Assembly (NCBI RefSeq): GCF_003149535.1
Contig: NZ_QGDB01000001.1
Coordinates: 558,001 to 622,000 of the forward strand
Direction: 5' to 3'
Source of the DNA: Falsochrobactrum shanghaiense
GTDB lineage: Bacteria > Pseudomonadota > Alphaproteobacteria > Rhizobiales > Rhizobiaceae
DNA: 64,000 nt
Part shown: piece after piece, positions 44,293-53,975 of the stretch
Position numbering within the stretch: the first letter of the stretch is position 1
How the letters are laid out: each line of letters starts with the position of its first letter
The notes under the pieces: generated by a model
The model's database searches: none
Told to the model about the DNA's origin: nothing
Seen by the model: the letters and a program-made list of their open reading frames with translations, nothing else
Translations under genes and position numbers: made by a program

Positions 44293-45687
44293 CTACTGGT
44301 TTATCGCATGGATCAGATCGTCCAAATTCTCCGCTTCCGGCAAATGGTGGATTTTCTCAAGTATCGCGGATGCACGCTCAGAGCCGACAACCTGTCCGAC
44401 ACTGATCAGGAACTTGGCTTCGATGTCCTCAAGCGAGCTGAGCCGCGAGCCGCCCTCGCGTTCATGATGGAGAACGCGGCCGTCCTTCGTCCGGAGTTCT
44501 ATTTTCGTAATGCGTTTTCCATGGTCGCGGGCGGCCTCACATTCCTCATCGACTGCAACGCGAATCCGGTCTGCAAGCGCTGTTCTTGCCGGACTGTCGA
44601 GAATATCTTCGGCATACCAGCCCGGTCCGGGCTCTCCGGCCACCAGCGCGATCGACAATTGCTCGGGAAGACTGAACATCCGGTCGACGAGATTGGTCGG
44701 GGAGCGATCCTCGAATCCGACTGTGTCTCTTGTGTTGGTCGCGACCGTGATTTGCTCGATGGCATCCACATCGATGCCATTATCCGAGAGAAGCTTGCCA
44801 GTTCCGATGATGGAGCCGTGGGTGAACGAGCATCCCGGATGACCTTTCGTATTGAAGTTTGGAATCGAAAAGCTTTTACCGAGATCCTTCGTGACGGCTT
44901 CAGGGTCGAACTCCGTCATGCCCAGCATGCGCCACAGGCCGCGGTCGCCATCGAGAATGTTCTGCTCCTGCAGCATTTCCAGACCCGCGCTTGCCGATTG
45001 AGCGGCGAATACGCCCGAAAGACTCATCCAGGCCCAGCCATGGGTTATGTGCGCCCTCGGCACCAGACCTTCGTCCCCGTAGAAACGATAACCGGCTGAG
45101 ACAGGGCAATAGACACCGGCCATTCCCAGCGCCGAAGTCATCTGCGCGGGATCAAGCCCCAGGGCATGCCCGGCGGCAGCGGCGGAGCAGAAGACCGACG
45201 GACCGCGCGCCTGAACTGGGCCCTGCAAGGGGCTGTCGATGTCCATCGCACGGACGATGCGCGTGCCGCATTCATAACCCGCCACAACACTGGTCAACAA
45301 GGCCCTGCCCGACCCTCTGGTTGCCTCGACGGCCGCGAGCGCTGCCGGAACCGTGATTGCTCCCGGCCAGATCACCACATGCCCGTGCCGACTGCTGGCG
45401 GCGTCGCAAAAGTCGATAATCGTCGCCTGGGCGCAATTTCCAAAGGCTGCGCTCGTCATGGTGATGCGTTCGCTGTTCCTGAACAGGCTAGCCTCCGGAA
45501 CACCTCTCCCCATCGACTTGGCCAGATTAATGAGCGGCAGGCGATGCTCGATCAAGGATGCAGAAATTATGTTGCCGACCGAATCTATTACGGCTCGGAG
45601 CGCGCCGTCCACCACATCGTCTGGCAGATCCTCATAGCGCATTGTAGAAATATAATTTGCCAGTTCTTTCGTCGTTCCTGCGGTCAT
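44293..45687 (-). CDS. MmgE/PrpD-family protein (copy 2)
   Basis: A 464-residue paralogue of the downstream protein. Motifs: YEDLPDDVVDGALRAVIDSVGNII near the start, ATIIDFCDAASSRHGHVVIWPGAITVPAALAA (usually the LDDGH block, here CDAASSRHGH), ALGLDPAQMTSALGMAGVY, and GHPGCSFTHGSIIGTGKLL (which replaces the YPCCRxxH block). The divergent active-site blocks suggest a different reaction from copy 1. ATG 45687 preferred; a TTG at 45711 extends it. First gene of the three-gene lyase unit. Confidence 0.85.
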   Translation of the reverse strand: MTAGTTKELANYISTMRYEDLPDDVVDGALRAVIDSVGNIISASLIEHRLPLINLAKSMGRGVPEASLFRNSERITMTSAAFGNCAQATIIDFCDAASSRHGHVVIWPGAITVPAALAAVEATRGSGRALLTSVVAGYECGTRIVRAMDIDSPLQGPVQARGPSVFCSAAAAGHALGLDPAQMTSALGMAGVYCPVSAGYRFYGDEGLVPRAHITHGWAWMSLSGVFAAQSASAGLEMLQEQNILDGDRGLWRMLGMTEFDPEAVTKDLGKSFSIPNFNTKGHPGCSFTHGSIIGTGKLLSDNGIDVDAIEQITVATNTRDTVGFEDRSPTNLVDRMFSLPEQLSIALVAGEPGPGWYAEDILDSPARTALADRIRVAVDEECEAARDHGKRITKIELRTKDGRVLHHEREGGSRLSSLEDIEAKFLISVGQVVGSERASAILEKIHHLPEAENLDDLIHAINQ

Positions 45688-46390
45688 CTCTGCATCCAGC
45701 CAAGGTTTCAATAGGATAAGTCCGAGCCACTCACTGCCCGGCCGCGGCCGGCGAAGCAGCCCGATTGAAGTGCGGATGCGTTATTCAAAGCAAATGAGAA
45801 ATATTTATCGGCCCATAAGGGGCATTCGCCACGGCAAGCTGCAAAAATCGGCCAGCCGCCGCTGCCCACAATTATAGCGTCCTGTGCTTGTCATAAGCGA
45901 GGCGGCTATTGCCCGATACAGGATTTAACCGGGTCCGCTCAAATCGAACCGGCCTGCTCCATCATTCCCGTGAGCCGCAGCATTTTCGCCCCGGTTTTGC
46001 CCCGATTTTGCCTCAATGTTTCAACTTCCGCAATTCCCCTTATGACTGGGGTTGCAAATAGAAATTGCATCGATGCTCCTGAGGAAAAGGCGAAAGAAAA
46101 GCTGATTTTCCGGTTTTATGCACAGAAAAGCATATATACCGGCAATCAGCCTTGCATCCTTAAAGTATAAATTCTTGCCAAGCATCATATTTTCAAAATA
46201 TTCCTTGGATACTCTTGGATAAAAGAGTAAACAACGCTCAATATAGGATATTTTTCCTCCAAGTCATTCTCTTTATCAGCCCTATAATACTCTCATTAAG
46301 GGCATGTCATTGCCATATTTTGATTCCAGATGGCAGCGGTCTTCTCGCTCATGAATGAGAAGCCTCTCCGAAACGACTCGTGGAACTAGT
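45688..46390. other. intergenic region between module 4 and rlpA
   Basis: About 700 bp without a supported gene. Its right half is AT-rich (about 46060-46290), and it marks the boundary between the accessory block and the conserved rlpA-comM block. A 66-codon open frame at 45970 lacks a ribosome site and family resemblance. Confidence 0.4.
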
Positions 46391-46747
46391 ATGAAGTTCA
46401 ATATCCGCTTTGCCATGCTCGCCGTTGCGACGACAGGTCTTTTTTCAGTCACCGCAATGGAAGCAGAGGCCGCGCGCTGCGGCGGCGCATCCTGGTATGC
46501 GCTCACATCGCGCACCGCTTCCGGCGAACGCATGAATCCCGCTGGAATGACCGCAGCCCATCGCACCCTGCCTTTGGGCAGCAAGATCAAGGTCACCAAC
46601 CAGAAAAACGGCAAGTCGCTCATTGTGCGCATCAATGATCGCGGCCCCTTCATCAAAGGCCGCGTGCTGGATCTTTCCAAGGGTGCTGCGCAGCGTCTGG
46701 GCTTTATCAACGCCGGTCATACGAAGGTCTGCTTCACGCCTGCCTGA
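46391..46747 (+). CDS. rlpA: RlpA-like septal ring lytic transglycosylase (double-psi beta-barrel)
   Basis: A 118-residue secreted protein: a Sec signal peptide (to about AMEAEA-A) followed by the compact RlpA barrel [41 protein letters not shown]...VRINDRGPF. The catalytic Asp is in NDRGPF and the His in AAHRTLP. It is a small form with no SPOR domain. It would cleave denuded glycan strands. ATG 46391 gives the signal peptide; an upstream in-frame ATG has no support. A strong terminator follows. Confidence 0.85.
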   Translation: MKFNIRFAMLAVATTGLFSVTAMEAEAARCGGASWYALTSRTASGERMNPAGMTAAHRTLPLGSKIKVTNQKNGKSLIVRINDRGPFIKGRVLDLSKGAAQRLGFINAGHTKVCFTPA

Positions 46748-46776
46748 AACGAACCATTGATTTTACTATCTATATA

Positions 46777-46806
46777 GACCGCCGCTGACCCTAGCGGCGG
46801 TTTTTT
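46777..46806 (+). terminator. Rho-independent terminator after rlpA
   Basis: Stem CCGCCGCT / AGCGGCGG (46779-46786 and 46793-46800) with a 6-base loop and six T residues directly after. 30 bases past the rlpA stop. Confidence 0.9.
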
Positions 46807-46975
46807 ACATATGTAGATACACTTTATGCGTGTATATTTTACGCTCCACCCGCATTAACCATTAATTAAGATGTCGGGCGAAGACGGGGCGATGCGAATT
46901 GACTCGGGCCATGTTTCATATTTTAACTTTTCGTTAATAAATGCCCTGTGCGGGCTGTGAAAAAAGGCGTTGAGT

Positions 46976-47596
46976 ATGTTTTGCGTAGTTCGCTCGGCCA
47001 GAAAAATTATCGCTGCTGCAAGTCTGGGTGCAGCCGTTCTCGTGTCAGGATTTGGTGCCGAGGCTGCAACGAGCGCTTATATGCAGACGGGCAAGCTGAC
47101 CTCACAGCCGATCGGGCATTATGAATTCTGCAAGCGCGAAGCCAGCGAATGCGCTATTACCAGCCGCGACACGCGCCCGCTTGCACTTGGGCACAACAAT
47201 TGGCAAAACATTGTCGAGATCAATCTTTCGGTCAATGAGCGCATCCAGCCGATGACCGATATGGAAATTTTTGGCGTCGAGGAATATTGGGATTATCCGA
47301 CCACGGTTGGCGACTGCGAGGATTATGTCCTGCTCAAGCAGCGCGAACTGCATCAGGCCGGCATTCCGATGACGGACCTGCTTATTACCGTCGTTCGCAA
47401 GCCCGATGGCGAAGGCCATGCGGTCCTGACCGTACGCACAGATCGCGGCGATTTCATCCTCGACAATCTGACCGATGAGGTCATGCGCTGGGATGAGTCC
47501 GACTACACCTTTCTCAAGCGTCAGTCGGCCAGCCATACGGGCCGCTGGGTAAGCATCGAAGCGCCGGACAATCTGCTGGTCGGCGCCGTCAAGTAA
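46976..47596 (+). CDS. transglutaminase-like cysteine proteinase BTLCP (DUF920)
   Basis: A 206-residue exported protein: signal segment ARKIIAAASLGAAVLVSGFGAEA, then a BTLCP domain with the triad visible as Cys in TTVGDCEDYVLLKQ (about residue 114), His in DGEGHAVLTV and Asp in FILDNLTDEV. The family is linked to processing of periplasmic c-di-GMP effectors such as LapD-LapG in other bacteria, but no partner is in view. ATG 46976 follows AAGGCG; a TTG six bases upstream is in frame. Confidence 0.87.
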   Translation: MFCVVRSARKIIAAASLGAAVLVSGFGAEAATSAYMQTGKLTSQPIGHYEFCKREASECAITSRDTRPLALGHNNWQNIVEINLSVNERIQPMTDMEIFGVEEYWDYPTTVGDCEDYVLLKQRELHQAGIPMTDLLITVVRKPDGEGHAVLTVRTDRGDFILDNLTDEVMRWDESDYTFLKRQSASHTGRWVSIEAPDNLLVGAVK

Positions 47597-47639
47597 GCCT
47601 GCCGAACAAAGCGTGTCGCGATCTTTCAGATTCGCTCCT

Positions 47640-47771
47640 TACGCTTTCAGTTTTTGCTTTAACGCGCATCTTGTCCGAAAACCGTTTCACACTTTTCGGG
47701 ATGCGCTTTCAGTTTTTGTTTTAACGCATGCCGTTATCCCGAAACCGGTACACACTTTCGGGCGACATGCT
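47640..47771. repeat. REP-like palindromic repeats before the comM stop
   Basis: Two related units: one with CATCTTGTCCGAAAACCGTTTCACACTTTTCGGGATGCG and one with GCCGTTATCCCGAAACCGGTACACACTTTCGGGCGACATGC. Each forms a CCGAAA...TTTCGG stem. Same family as the copy at 38530-38589. The end lies against the comM stop. Confidence 0.75.
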
Positions 47772-49304
47772 TTATCCCGCCGCAATCAGGCGATCCGCGC
47801 CCATGCGATAGGAAATCGCGCCCGCCAGATGGATGCGCCCGATATTGTCCACTCCGTCAAGATCGGCCAGCGTGCGCGCCACTTTGAGAATGCGATGATA
47901 GGCGCGGGCGGAAAAGCGCATTTGCTCGCTGGCATCGCGCAGCAATTTCAGCCCCGCCGCATCGGGCCTTGCCACCTCCTCGATCAGATTGGCCGAGCAA
48001 TGCGCATTGGTCATGGCCGGGTCCAGCCCAAGGGCGGAATAACGCGCAGCCTGTATCGCGCGCGCCCGCGCCACCCTCTTTGCAACTGTTTCGCTTGTTT
48101 CCGATTGTGACGGCTCGATAAGATCAAGCGCTGAAACGGCAGGCATATCCACGCGCAGATCGATACGATCCAGCAAGGGGCCGGAAATACGCGCCTGATA
48201 GTCGCTCTGGCAACGCCGGCCACGCGCGCATGTATGGCCCGGCTCGCCCGCCATGCCGCAGCGGCATGGATTCATTGCCGCGATCAACTGAAAGCGCGCC
48301 GGATAACTGGTGCGATGATTGACGCGCGCGATCATACATTCGCCGGTTTCCAGCGGCTGGCGCAGGGAATCGAGCACCTGCGGCGAAAACTCGGGAAACT
48401 CATCGAGAAACAGCACGCCATTATGAGCCAGCGACACTTCACCGGGCTTCGCGCGCATGCCGCCGCCGACCATCGCCGCCATGGAAGCAGAATGATGCGG
48501 CGCGCGAAAAGGCCGCCTGTCCGACAATCTTCCGCTCGCCAGCTCGCCCGCAATCGATGCGATCATAGAAACATCGAGCAATTCACGCGGCGAAAGCCGT
48601 GGCAGGATCGAGGGCAGACGCTGCGCCAGCATGGATTTGCCCGATCCGGGAGGGCCAACAAGCAAAAGATTATGGTTTCCGGCAGCAGCGATTTCCAGCG
48701 CCCGTTTGGCCGTCTCCTGCCCCTTGATGTCGGCGAGATCAGCCTGCACCTCGCTCGATACCCGCATGGAGGGTTCAGGCGGCGTCAGCACCTGTGTCCC
48801 CTTGAAATGATTGGCCAGCGCAATCAGGCTGCGCGGGGCAAGAATATCAATATCCGCGCCCGCCCATGCCGCTTCCGCCCCGCAGGCATGAGGGCAGATC
48901 AGCCCTTTATCAGCGCGATTGGCCCCGATTGCGGCGGGCAACACGCCCGCGACAGCCGTAATCGCGCCATCGAGCGATAATTCACCCAGAACCAGATAGG
49001 ATTGAATGGCATCGGCCGGAATGGCGCCCATCGCCGCCATCAGCCCGACTGCGATCGGCAGATCGTAATGCGAGCCTTCCTTGGGCAGATCGGCAGGCGC
49101 GAGATTGACCGTCACCCGCTTCGTCGGCATGGAAAGGCCGGATGCATGAAGCGCCGCCTGCACGCGCTCGCGGCTTTCGGCCACGGCCTTATCGGGCAAG
49201 CCGACAATCGACATGCCCATTTTTCCCGGCGCGATCATGACCTGCACGTCGACCGGCACCGCCTCTATGCCCTGAAAGGCAACCGTTCCCACCCGCGCGA
49301 CCAT
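47772..49304 (-). CDS. comM: YifB-family Mg chelatase-like AAA ATPase ComM
   Basis: A 510-residue AAA+ helicase-related protein. The Lon-like N-terminal domain VARVGTVAFQGIEAVPVDVQVMIAPGKMGMSIVGLPDKAVAESRERV is followed by the ATPase core with Walker A LLLVGPPGSGKSML, Walker B HNGVLFLDEFPEF and the zinc-like CRCGMAGEPGHTCARGRRCQ, then the Mg-chelatase C-terminal domain. ComM promotes branch migration of incoming DNA during transformation. ATG 49304 follows GGGGG; an in-frame ATG at 49358 is further upstream. Confidence 0.92.
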   Translation of the reverse strand: MVARVGTVAFQGIEAVPVDVQVMIAPGKMGMSIVGLPDKAVAESRERVQAALHASGLSMPTKRVTVNLAPADLPKEGSHYDLPIAVGLMAAMGAIPADAIQSYLVLGELSLDGAITAVAGVLPAAIGANRADKGLICPHACGAEAAWAGADIDILAPRSLIALANHFKGTQVLTPPEPSMRVSSEVQADLADIKGQETAKRALEIAAAGNHNLLLVGPPGSGKSMLAQRLPSILPRLSPRELLDVSMIASIAGELASGRLSDRRPFRAPHHSASMAAMVGGGMRAKPGEVSLAHNGVLFLDEFPEFSPQVLDSLRQPLETGECMIARVNHRTSYPARFQLIAAMNPCRCGMAGEPGHTCARGRRCQSDYQARISGPLLDRIDLRVDMPAVSALDLIEPSQSETSETVAKRVARARAIQAARYSALGLDPAMTNAHCSANLIEEVARPDAAGLKLLRDASEQMRFSARAYHRILKVARTLADLDGVDNIGRIHLAGAISYRMGADRLIAAG

Positions 49305-49412
49305 GAACCCCCGCCCGCCACGCAGCACAACCCGCAAGCGGGAAATGCCTGAATACAACTTCAGGAGTTAAGCATGGTTCGGCGGGAGTTTCAAGAACGT
49401 TTCGGGAACGAA

Positions 49413-50351
49413 TTATCTTTTGGCTTCGACCGCATCCCAGAACAGCGCTGCGATATTGGTGCCGTCGAAACGTTCGATTTCGCGGATACCGGTTGGCGAC
49501 GTGACATTGATCTCGGTCATGTAATCGCCGATCACATCGATGCCGACCAGAATGAAGCCGCGCTCGCGGAGCGACGGGCCGATGCGCTCGCAGATTTCAC
49601 GCTCGCGCGGCGTAAGCTTGCTCTGTTCCGCACGGCCACCGGCGTGCATGTTGGAGCGCGCATCCGTTTCCGACGGCACGCGATTGATCGCGCCAACCGG
49701 CTCGCCATCAATGAGGATGATGCGCTTGTCGCCAGCGCGCACATCCTTGAGATAGCGCTGCGCGATGAAAGGCTCGCGGAAAAGCTGCTCGAACATTTCC
49801 AGAAGCGAGCTGAGATTGCGGTCGCCATCGGCCAGATGAAACACTCCCGCCCCGCCATTGCCGTAAAGCGGCTTGAGGATGATGTCGCCAAATTCGCGGC
49901 GGAAATCGAGGACTTCCTGCGGGTCTTTGGTAATGAGCGTTTCGGGCATCAGGTCGGGAAATTCGGTGACGAAAATCTTTTCCGGGCTGTTGCGCACCCA
50001 TGCCGGATCGTTCACCACCAGCGTCTTGGGGTGGATGCGTTCCAGCAGATGCGTGGTGGTGATGTAATTCATGTCGAATGGCGGGTCCTGACGCAGCAGG
50101 ATGACATCCATTTCCGACAGGTCACGACGCACCGGCTCGCCCAGCGTATAATGATCGCCCTTGATGTCGCGCAGTTCCATCTTTTCGATGAGAGCCGTCA
50201 CCACGCCATCGCGCATGGAAAGACGGTCGGGCGTGTAATGATAAAGTTCGTGCCCGCGCTTTTGCGCCTCAAGCGACAGGGCGAATGACGTGTCACCCGC
50301 AATGCTGACCGTGCTGATATGGTCCATCTGGACCGCAACTTTAAGAGCCAT
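49413..50351 (-). CDS. gshB: glutathione synthetase
   Basis: A 312-residue ATP-grasp ligase joining gamma-glutamylcysteine and glycine. The N-terminal [39 protein letters not shown] is the family pattern. The ATP-grasp core contains [18 protein letters not shown] and [23 protein letters not shown], and the end has [23 protein letters not shown] with metal ligands. Typical bacterial length. Separate unit between comM and the DUF1330 gene. Confidence 0.95.
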   Translation of the reverse strand: MALKVAVQMDHISTVSIAGDTSFALSLEAQKRGHELYHYTPDRLSMRDGVVTALIEKMELRDIKGDHYTLGEPVRRDLSEMDVILLRQDPPFDMNYITTTHLLERIHPKTLVVNDPAWVRNSPEKIFVTEFPDLMPETLITKDPQEVLDFRREFGDIILKPLYGNGGAGVFHLADGDRNLSSLLEMFEQLFREPFIAQRYLKDVRAGDKRIILIDGEPVGAINRVPSETDARSNMHAGGRAEQSKLTPREREICERIGPSLRERGFILVGIDVIGDYMTEINVTSPTGIREIERFDGTNIAALFWDAVEAKR

Positions 50352-50414
50352 GATTTCCTCGCGATTCGCAGTTGCGGAAACTTAAGACGGAATCAACAGA
50401 CGAGATAGCCCTTT

Positions 50415-50435
50415 CTGCGGCCTGAAAGGCCGCAG
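50415..50435. terminator. short hairpin between the DUF1330 gene and gshB
   Basis: Arms CTGCGGCC / GGCCGCAG around TGAAA. It follows the DUF1330 stop (minus strand). No T-run, so it may be an attenuator rather than a full terminator. Confidence 0.5.
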
Positions 50436-50469
50436 GCAGGTCCGTCCCTGCTTTTGCCGGAGATTTCCG

Positions 50470-50757
50470 TCAGACGCCTTCGACGATCACAATCTCGCCA
50501 TCGGCCACCGTCTGGCGGATGGCTTTCGCCGCCTGATATTCGGGCGAATTGTAGCAATCGAGCGCGTGCTGCATGGATTCAAATTCGATGATGACATTGC
50601 GCGCGCGGCCCGGTCCTTCGACAGCTTCCGCCTTGCCGCCGCGCGCGATGAATTTTGCGCCATAACGCTCGAAAGCAGGCTTGGCGGTCGAAACATAATC
50701 CTTGTAACGCTCCGGGTCACGGGCATCCACGCGGGCAATCCAATAGGCCTTGGTCAT
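50470..50757 (-). CDS. DUF1330 family protein
   Basis: A 95-residue protein of the dimeric alpha-beta barrel fold: WIARVDARDPERYKDYVSTAKPAFERYGAKFIARGGKAEAVEGPGRARNVIIEFESMQHALDCYNSPEYQAAKAIRQ. The family is small and cytoplasmic and of unknown function, possibly an enzyme-like or ligand-binding protein. Follows pyrF by 20 bases, so it may be part of its operon. Confidence 0.87.
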   Translation of the reverse strand: MTKAYWIARVDARDPERYKDYVSTAKPAFERYGAKFIARGGKAEAVEGPGRARNVIIEFESMQHALDCYNSPEYQAAKAIRQTVADGEIVIVEGV

Positions 50758-50777
50758 TGTTTCCTCCTCGATTGCAA

Positions 50778-51479
50778 TTATAAGGCCGAGCGCATTTCGT
50801 CCAGAATAGCCGTTGCCGCCGCCTTGCGGTCGGATGCTGCCACAATGGGACGCGCTACCACAAGATGGCTGGCACCGGCTTTGAGCGCATCGGCTGGCGT
50901 CATGACCCGCTTCTGGTCGCCCTTTTCAGCGCCTGCCGGGCGAATGCCGGGCGTGACCACGGCCATTTCCTCGCCAACAGCCTGACGAATGGCGGAAGCT
51001 TCGGCAGCCGATGCCACGATGCCGCCCATGCCTGCTGCGCGCGCCTGCGCCGCGCGTTTTAGCACAAGCGTTTCGGCTGTGTCCGCATAACCTGCTTCCC
51101 TGAGATCGGCATCGTCCATGGAGGTGAGCACGGTAACACCCAGCAGGCAGAGGTCCGAGCCTTTCGCGGCTTCGACCGCTGCGCGCATCGCCTTGGGATA
51201 GGCATGGAGCGTGAGCATGGAGACGCCCATTTTCGCGACATTTTCCACGCCTTTGGCAATGGTGTTGTCGATGTCGAGCAGCTTCATGTCGAGGAAGACT
51301 TTTTTCTTTGCCGCAACCAGCGCGCGCGCGAAATCCAGACCGCCCGCGAAAACCAGCTGATAGCCGATCTTGTAGAAAGAGACCGTATCGCCCAGTTCTT
51401 CGACCAGTCTTTCCGCCTCGGCGAGCGTCGGCACATCCAGACCGACGATCAGGCGGTCGCGCAATTGCATTGTCGTCAT
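50778..51479 (-). CDS. pyrF: orotidine-5'-phosphate decarboxylase
   Basis: A 233-residue TIM-barrel enzyme of UMP synthesis. [17 protein letters not shown], the catalytic [37 protein letters not shown] (Lys and Asp pairs), and the phosphate-binding [10 protein letters not shown] and [15 protein letters not shown] are all present. ATG 51479 has GGAGAG upstream; the longer upstream frame is not conserved. Confidence 0.95.
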   Translation of the reverse strand: MTTMQLRDRLIVGLDVPTLAEAERLVEELGDTVSFYKIGYQLVFAGGLDFARALVAAKKKVFLDMKLLDIDNTIAKGVENVAKMGVSMLTLHAYPKAMRAAVEAAKGSDLCLLGVTVLTSMDDADLREAGYADTAETLVLKRAAQARAAGMGGIVASAAEASAIRQAVGEEMAVVTPGIRPAGAEKGDQKRVMTPADALKAGASHLVVARPIVAASDRKAAATAILDEMRSAL

Positions 51480-51539
51480 GAAACTCTCCAGCAGGATTTC
51501 CCCCTGATCGCATAAGGAAACCATTTGCGAAAGGAAAAA

Positions 51540-52106
51540 TCAGCGCGCGTGCTCAATCAGGCTCGCGCAGACCCTGTGCAGCGCTTTCGCACTGCGCTCG
51601 TTTTTCAGCCTGCCATCCTCATTGAAGGCTTCGGATGCGTGGGCGACCGAACATTGTTCGGTGACGATTTGCGTTCCAACCGCCATCAGCACGGCACGCA
51701 GATGATAAAGCCCGCGCATTCCGGCAAAATTGCCGTCAGAGGTCGAGCAGAGGCCGACGGTCAGCCCGGCATAGGGCTTGAAAGGCTTATCGCCATCTTT
51801 TGATATGCGGCTAACCCAATCGAGCGTGTTTTTGAGAAGCGGCGGGATCGAGGCATTATATTCGGGCGAACAGATCATCAGCCCGTCATGGGCCGCGAAA
51901 AGACGTCCGAGCCGCATTGCATTTTCCGGAACGCCTTTTTCCTTTTCCAGATCCTCATCCATGATCGGGAGCGGATAATCGACAAGGGAAATGCGGGTCA
52001 CTTCCGCGCCCAGTTCAGCAAGCTGCTGAGAAGCAGCATCCGCCATTTGGCCGGAAAATGCGCCTGTGCGGATCGAACCCGCAAACACCAGAATGCGTGG
52101 AGACAT
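51540..52106 (-). CDS. NADPH-dependent FMN reductase family flavoprotein
   Basis: A 188-residue flavodoxin-like oxidoreductase. ILVFAGSIRTGAFSGQMADAA is the FMN phosphate loop, LMICSPEYNASIPPLLKNTLDWVSR is the family signature, and TVGLCSTSDGNFAGMRGLYHLRAVL follows. It probably reduces quinones or FMN. Minus strand, between pmtA and pyrF, with about 20 bases before it. Confidence 0.88.
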   Translation of the reverse strand: MSPRILVFAGSIRTGAFSGQMADAASQQLAELGAEVTRISLVDYPLPIMDEDLEKEKGVPENAMRLGRLFAAHDGLMICSPEYNASIPPLLKNTLDWVSRISKDGDKPFKPYAGLTVGLCSTSDGNFAGMRGLYHLRAVLMAVGTQIVTEQCSVAHASEAFNEDGRLKNERSAKALHRVCASLIEHAR

Positions 52107-52127
52107 GGATCGCGAACCCTTGGAGAA

Positions 52128-52727
52128 TCACACCAGAGGGCTACGATAGACCCAAAGCTGTGCTGGCGGTACATTGCGCATCACGAAATCATAGTGCTGC
52201 ACGGCATAATTGCCTTTTCCAGCTGGCACCGGCGGCATGGGGCCATAGGTGATCTGGATCAACGGACGGCCCTGCGGCATGCGTGCAAGCAAGTTTTCGA
52301 CCAGCCACACCCGGCGCTCCATGGGGAAATTGAGCATCGGCACGGCGGAAATGATGCTGTCGAATTGCAGATTGTTTTTCTCGCCCAGAGCGGCATCGAG
52401 ATCGAATGCGTCGCCCTGAAGAATATTCACGCCGGTAAAGGTCTTGCGCAGATGTTCGGTAAAATCCTGCGAATATTCCACCGAATAAAGGTCGGAAGGC
52501 TTTACGCCATGATTGAGAATGGCTTTGGTGATGACACCGGTGCCCGGCCCAAGCTCAAGAACAGGCAAGCCGGAATGAATATCGATGACGCTCGCCATGC
52601 GCCGCGCGGTGATGGAACTCGTCGGCAATATGGCACCGACCGCCTTGGGTCCGTCTATCCAGCCTTTGAAAAAACGAATCTCCTCATCGAACTTCGCGGC
52701 CAGTTTCCTGCCGAGCTGTCCTGCCAT
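52128..52727 (-). CDS. pmtA: phospholipid N-methyltransferase PmtA-type SAM-dependent methyltransferase
   Basis: A 199-residue methyltransferase. LPVLELGPGTGVITKAILNHGVKPSDLYSVEYSQDF is the SAM-binding motif, and VIDIHSGL / SIISAVPMLNFPMERR are family segments. Such enzymes convert phosphatidylethanolamine to phosphatidylcholine. The location next to dnaJ agrees with pmtA in Rhizobiales. It could be a PE-methyltransferase of the Sinorhizobium type; head-group specificity is inferred. Confidence 0.85.
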   Translation of the reverse strand: MAGQLGRKLAAKFDEEIRFFKGWIDGPKAVGAILPTSSITARRMASVIDIHSGLPVLELGPGTGVITKAILNHGVKPSDLYSVEYSQDFTEHLRKTFTGVNILQGDAFDLDAALGEKNNLQFDSIISAVPMLNFPMERRVWLVENLLARMPQGRPLIQITYGPMPPVPAGKGNYAVQHYDFVMRNVPPAQLWVYRSPLV

Positions 52728-52804
52728 CCTCTATGCTCCCATTGTCGTTATTGAACAAGTTTATGCCGTTTTGAATTCTCTAAGCAAGGCAGGAATAAGG
52801 AAAA

Positions 52805-52838
52805 CAATAAAAAAGGAAGCCTCGCGGCCTCCTTTTCT
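52805..52838 (-). terminator. Rho-independent terminator after dnaJ
   Basis: On the minus strand AAGGAGGCCGCGAGGCTTCCTTTTTTATT: a GC-rich stem with one mismatch and a TCGC/GCGA loop, followed by T-rich sequence. Directly after the dnaJ stop. Confidence 0.8.
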
Positions 52839-53975
52839 TCATTCAGCAATTCCCTCGAAAAACTCTTTCATCCGGGAGAAGAAGCCAGCCGATTTGGGGC
52901 TGTTCTCCTTCGAGGAAAGCGATTCGAACTCCTCAAGCAGCTCGCGCTGGCGCTTGGAGAGGTTTTGCGGCGTCTCGATGTCGATCTGGATATAGAGATC
53001 GCCAAAGACCGCCTGACGCAGCACCGGCATGCCCTTGCCCTTGAGGCGGAACTGCCTGGCGTTCTGCGTGCCTTCGGGCACTTTCACCCGCGTCTGCGTG
53101 CCATCAAGGGTCGAAACCTCGAACTGACCGCCAAGAGCTGCGGTGGTCATCGAGATCGGCACCTTGCAATAAAGATCGGCCCCGTCGCGCTGGAAGAATT
53201 CATGCGGCTTGACCGACAGGAAGATGTAGAGATCGCCCGACGGTCCGCCGCGCGTTCCCGCCTCGCCCTCACCGGCCAGACGGATACGGGTTCCATCCTC
53301 GATACCAGCAGGAATATTGACCGAAAGCGAGCGTTCCTGCGTCACGCGGCCCTGACCATGGCACTTGCCGCAGGGGTCCTTGATGATCTGGCCGCGACCG
53401 TTACAGGTCGGGCAGGTGCGCTCGACCGAGAAAAAGCCCTGTGAAGCACGCACCCGGCCCGCCCCGCCGCACATGGTGCAGGTGGTGGGCTGCGAACCGG
53501 CCTTGGCGCCGGAGCCGGTGCATTCATCGCAGGTGATGGAAGTCGGCACGCGGATTTGCGCTGCCTTGCCCGCATAGGCTTCTTCCAGCGTCACTTCCAT
53601 ATTGTAGCGCAGATCGGCGCCGCGTTCGCGACCACCGCTGGAGCGACGGCGACCGCCGCCCATCATCTCGCCGAAAATATCTTCGAAAATATCGGCAAAT
53701 CCACCGGCACCACCGAAACCGCCCTGACCAAAACCGCCACCCATGCCGCCATTCTCGAAGGCTGCATGGCCGAAGCGGTCGTAGGCTGCGCGCTTCTGCG
53801 GGTCTTTCAGCGTTTCATAGGCTTCGCCGATTTCCTTGAACTTGCGTTCCGCTTCCGGATTATCCGGATTGCGGTCCGGGTGATATTGCATGGCGAGCTT
53901 GCGGAACGCCGATTTCAGCGTTTTCTCGTCTGCGGTTCTCTCGACACCCAGAGCTTCGTAATAGTCGATCTTCAT
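52839..53975 (-). CDS. dnaJ: chaperone protein DnaJ
   Basis: A 378-residue DnaK co-chaperone. The J domain begins [37 protein letters not shown] (HPD at about 33-35). A Gly/Phe-rich linker [17 protein letters not shown] follows, then four CxxCxGxG zinc repeats ([32 protein letters not shown]), then the substrate-binding C-terminal domains. Downstream of dnaK, with a hairpin-containing gap of about 195 bp. Confidence 0.96.
   Translation of the reverse strand: MKIDYYEALGVERTADEKTLKSAFRKLAMQYHPDRNPDNPEAERKFKEIGEAYETLKDPQKRAAYDRFGHAAFENGGMGGGFGQGGFGGAGGFADIFEDIFGEMMGGGRRRSSGGRERGADLRYNMEVTLEEAYAGKAAQIRVPTSITCDECTGSGAKAGSQPTTCTMCGGAGRVRASQGFFSVERTCPTCNGRGQIIKDPCGKCHGQGRVTQERSLSVNIPAGIEDGTRIRLAGEGEAGTRGGPSGDLYIFLSVKPHEFFQRDGADLYCKVPISMTTAALGGQFEVSTLDGTQTRVKVPEGTQNARQFRLKGKGMPVLRQAVFGDLYIQIDIETPQNLSKRQRELLEEFESLSSKENSPKSAGFFSRMKEFFEGIAE

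Noticed and set aside
45970..46170. A 66-codon open frame between module 4 and rlpA
   Set aside because: No ribosome site, no recognisable domain, and a composition typical of the AT-rich gap.
13307..46390. A prophage, integrative element or insertion sequence in the middle block
   Set aside because: No integrase, transposase, structural phage gene, conjugation gene or flanking tRNA could be found; the block looks purely metabolic.
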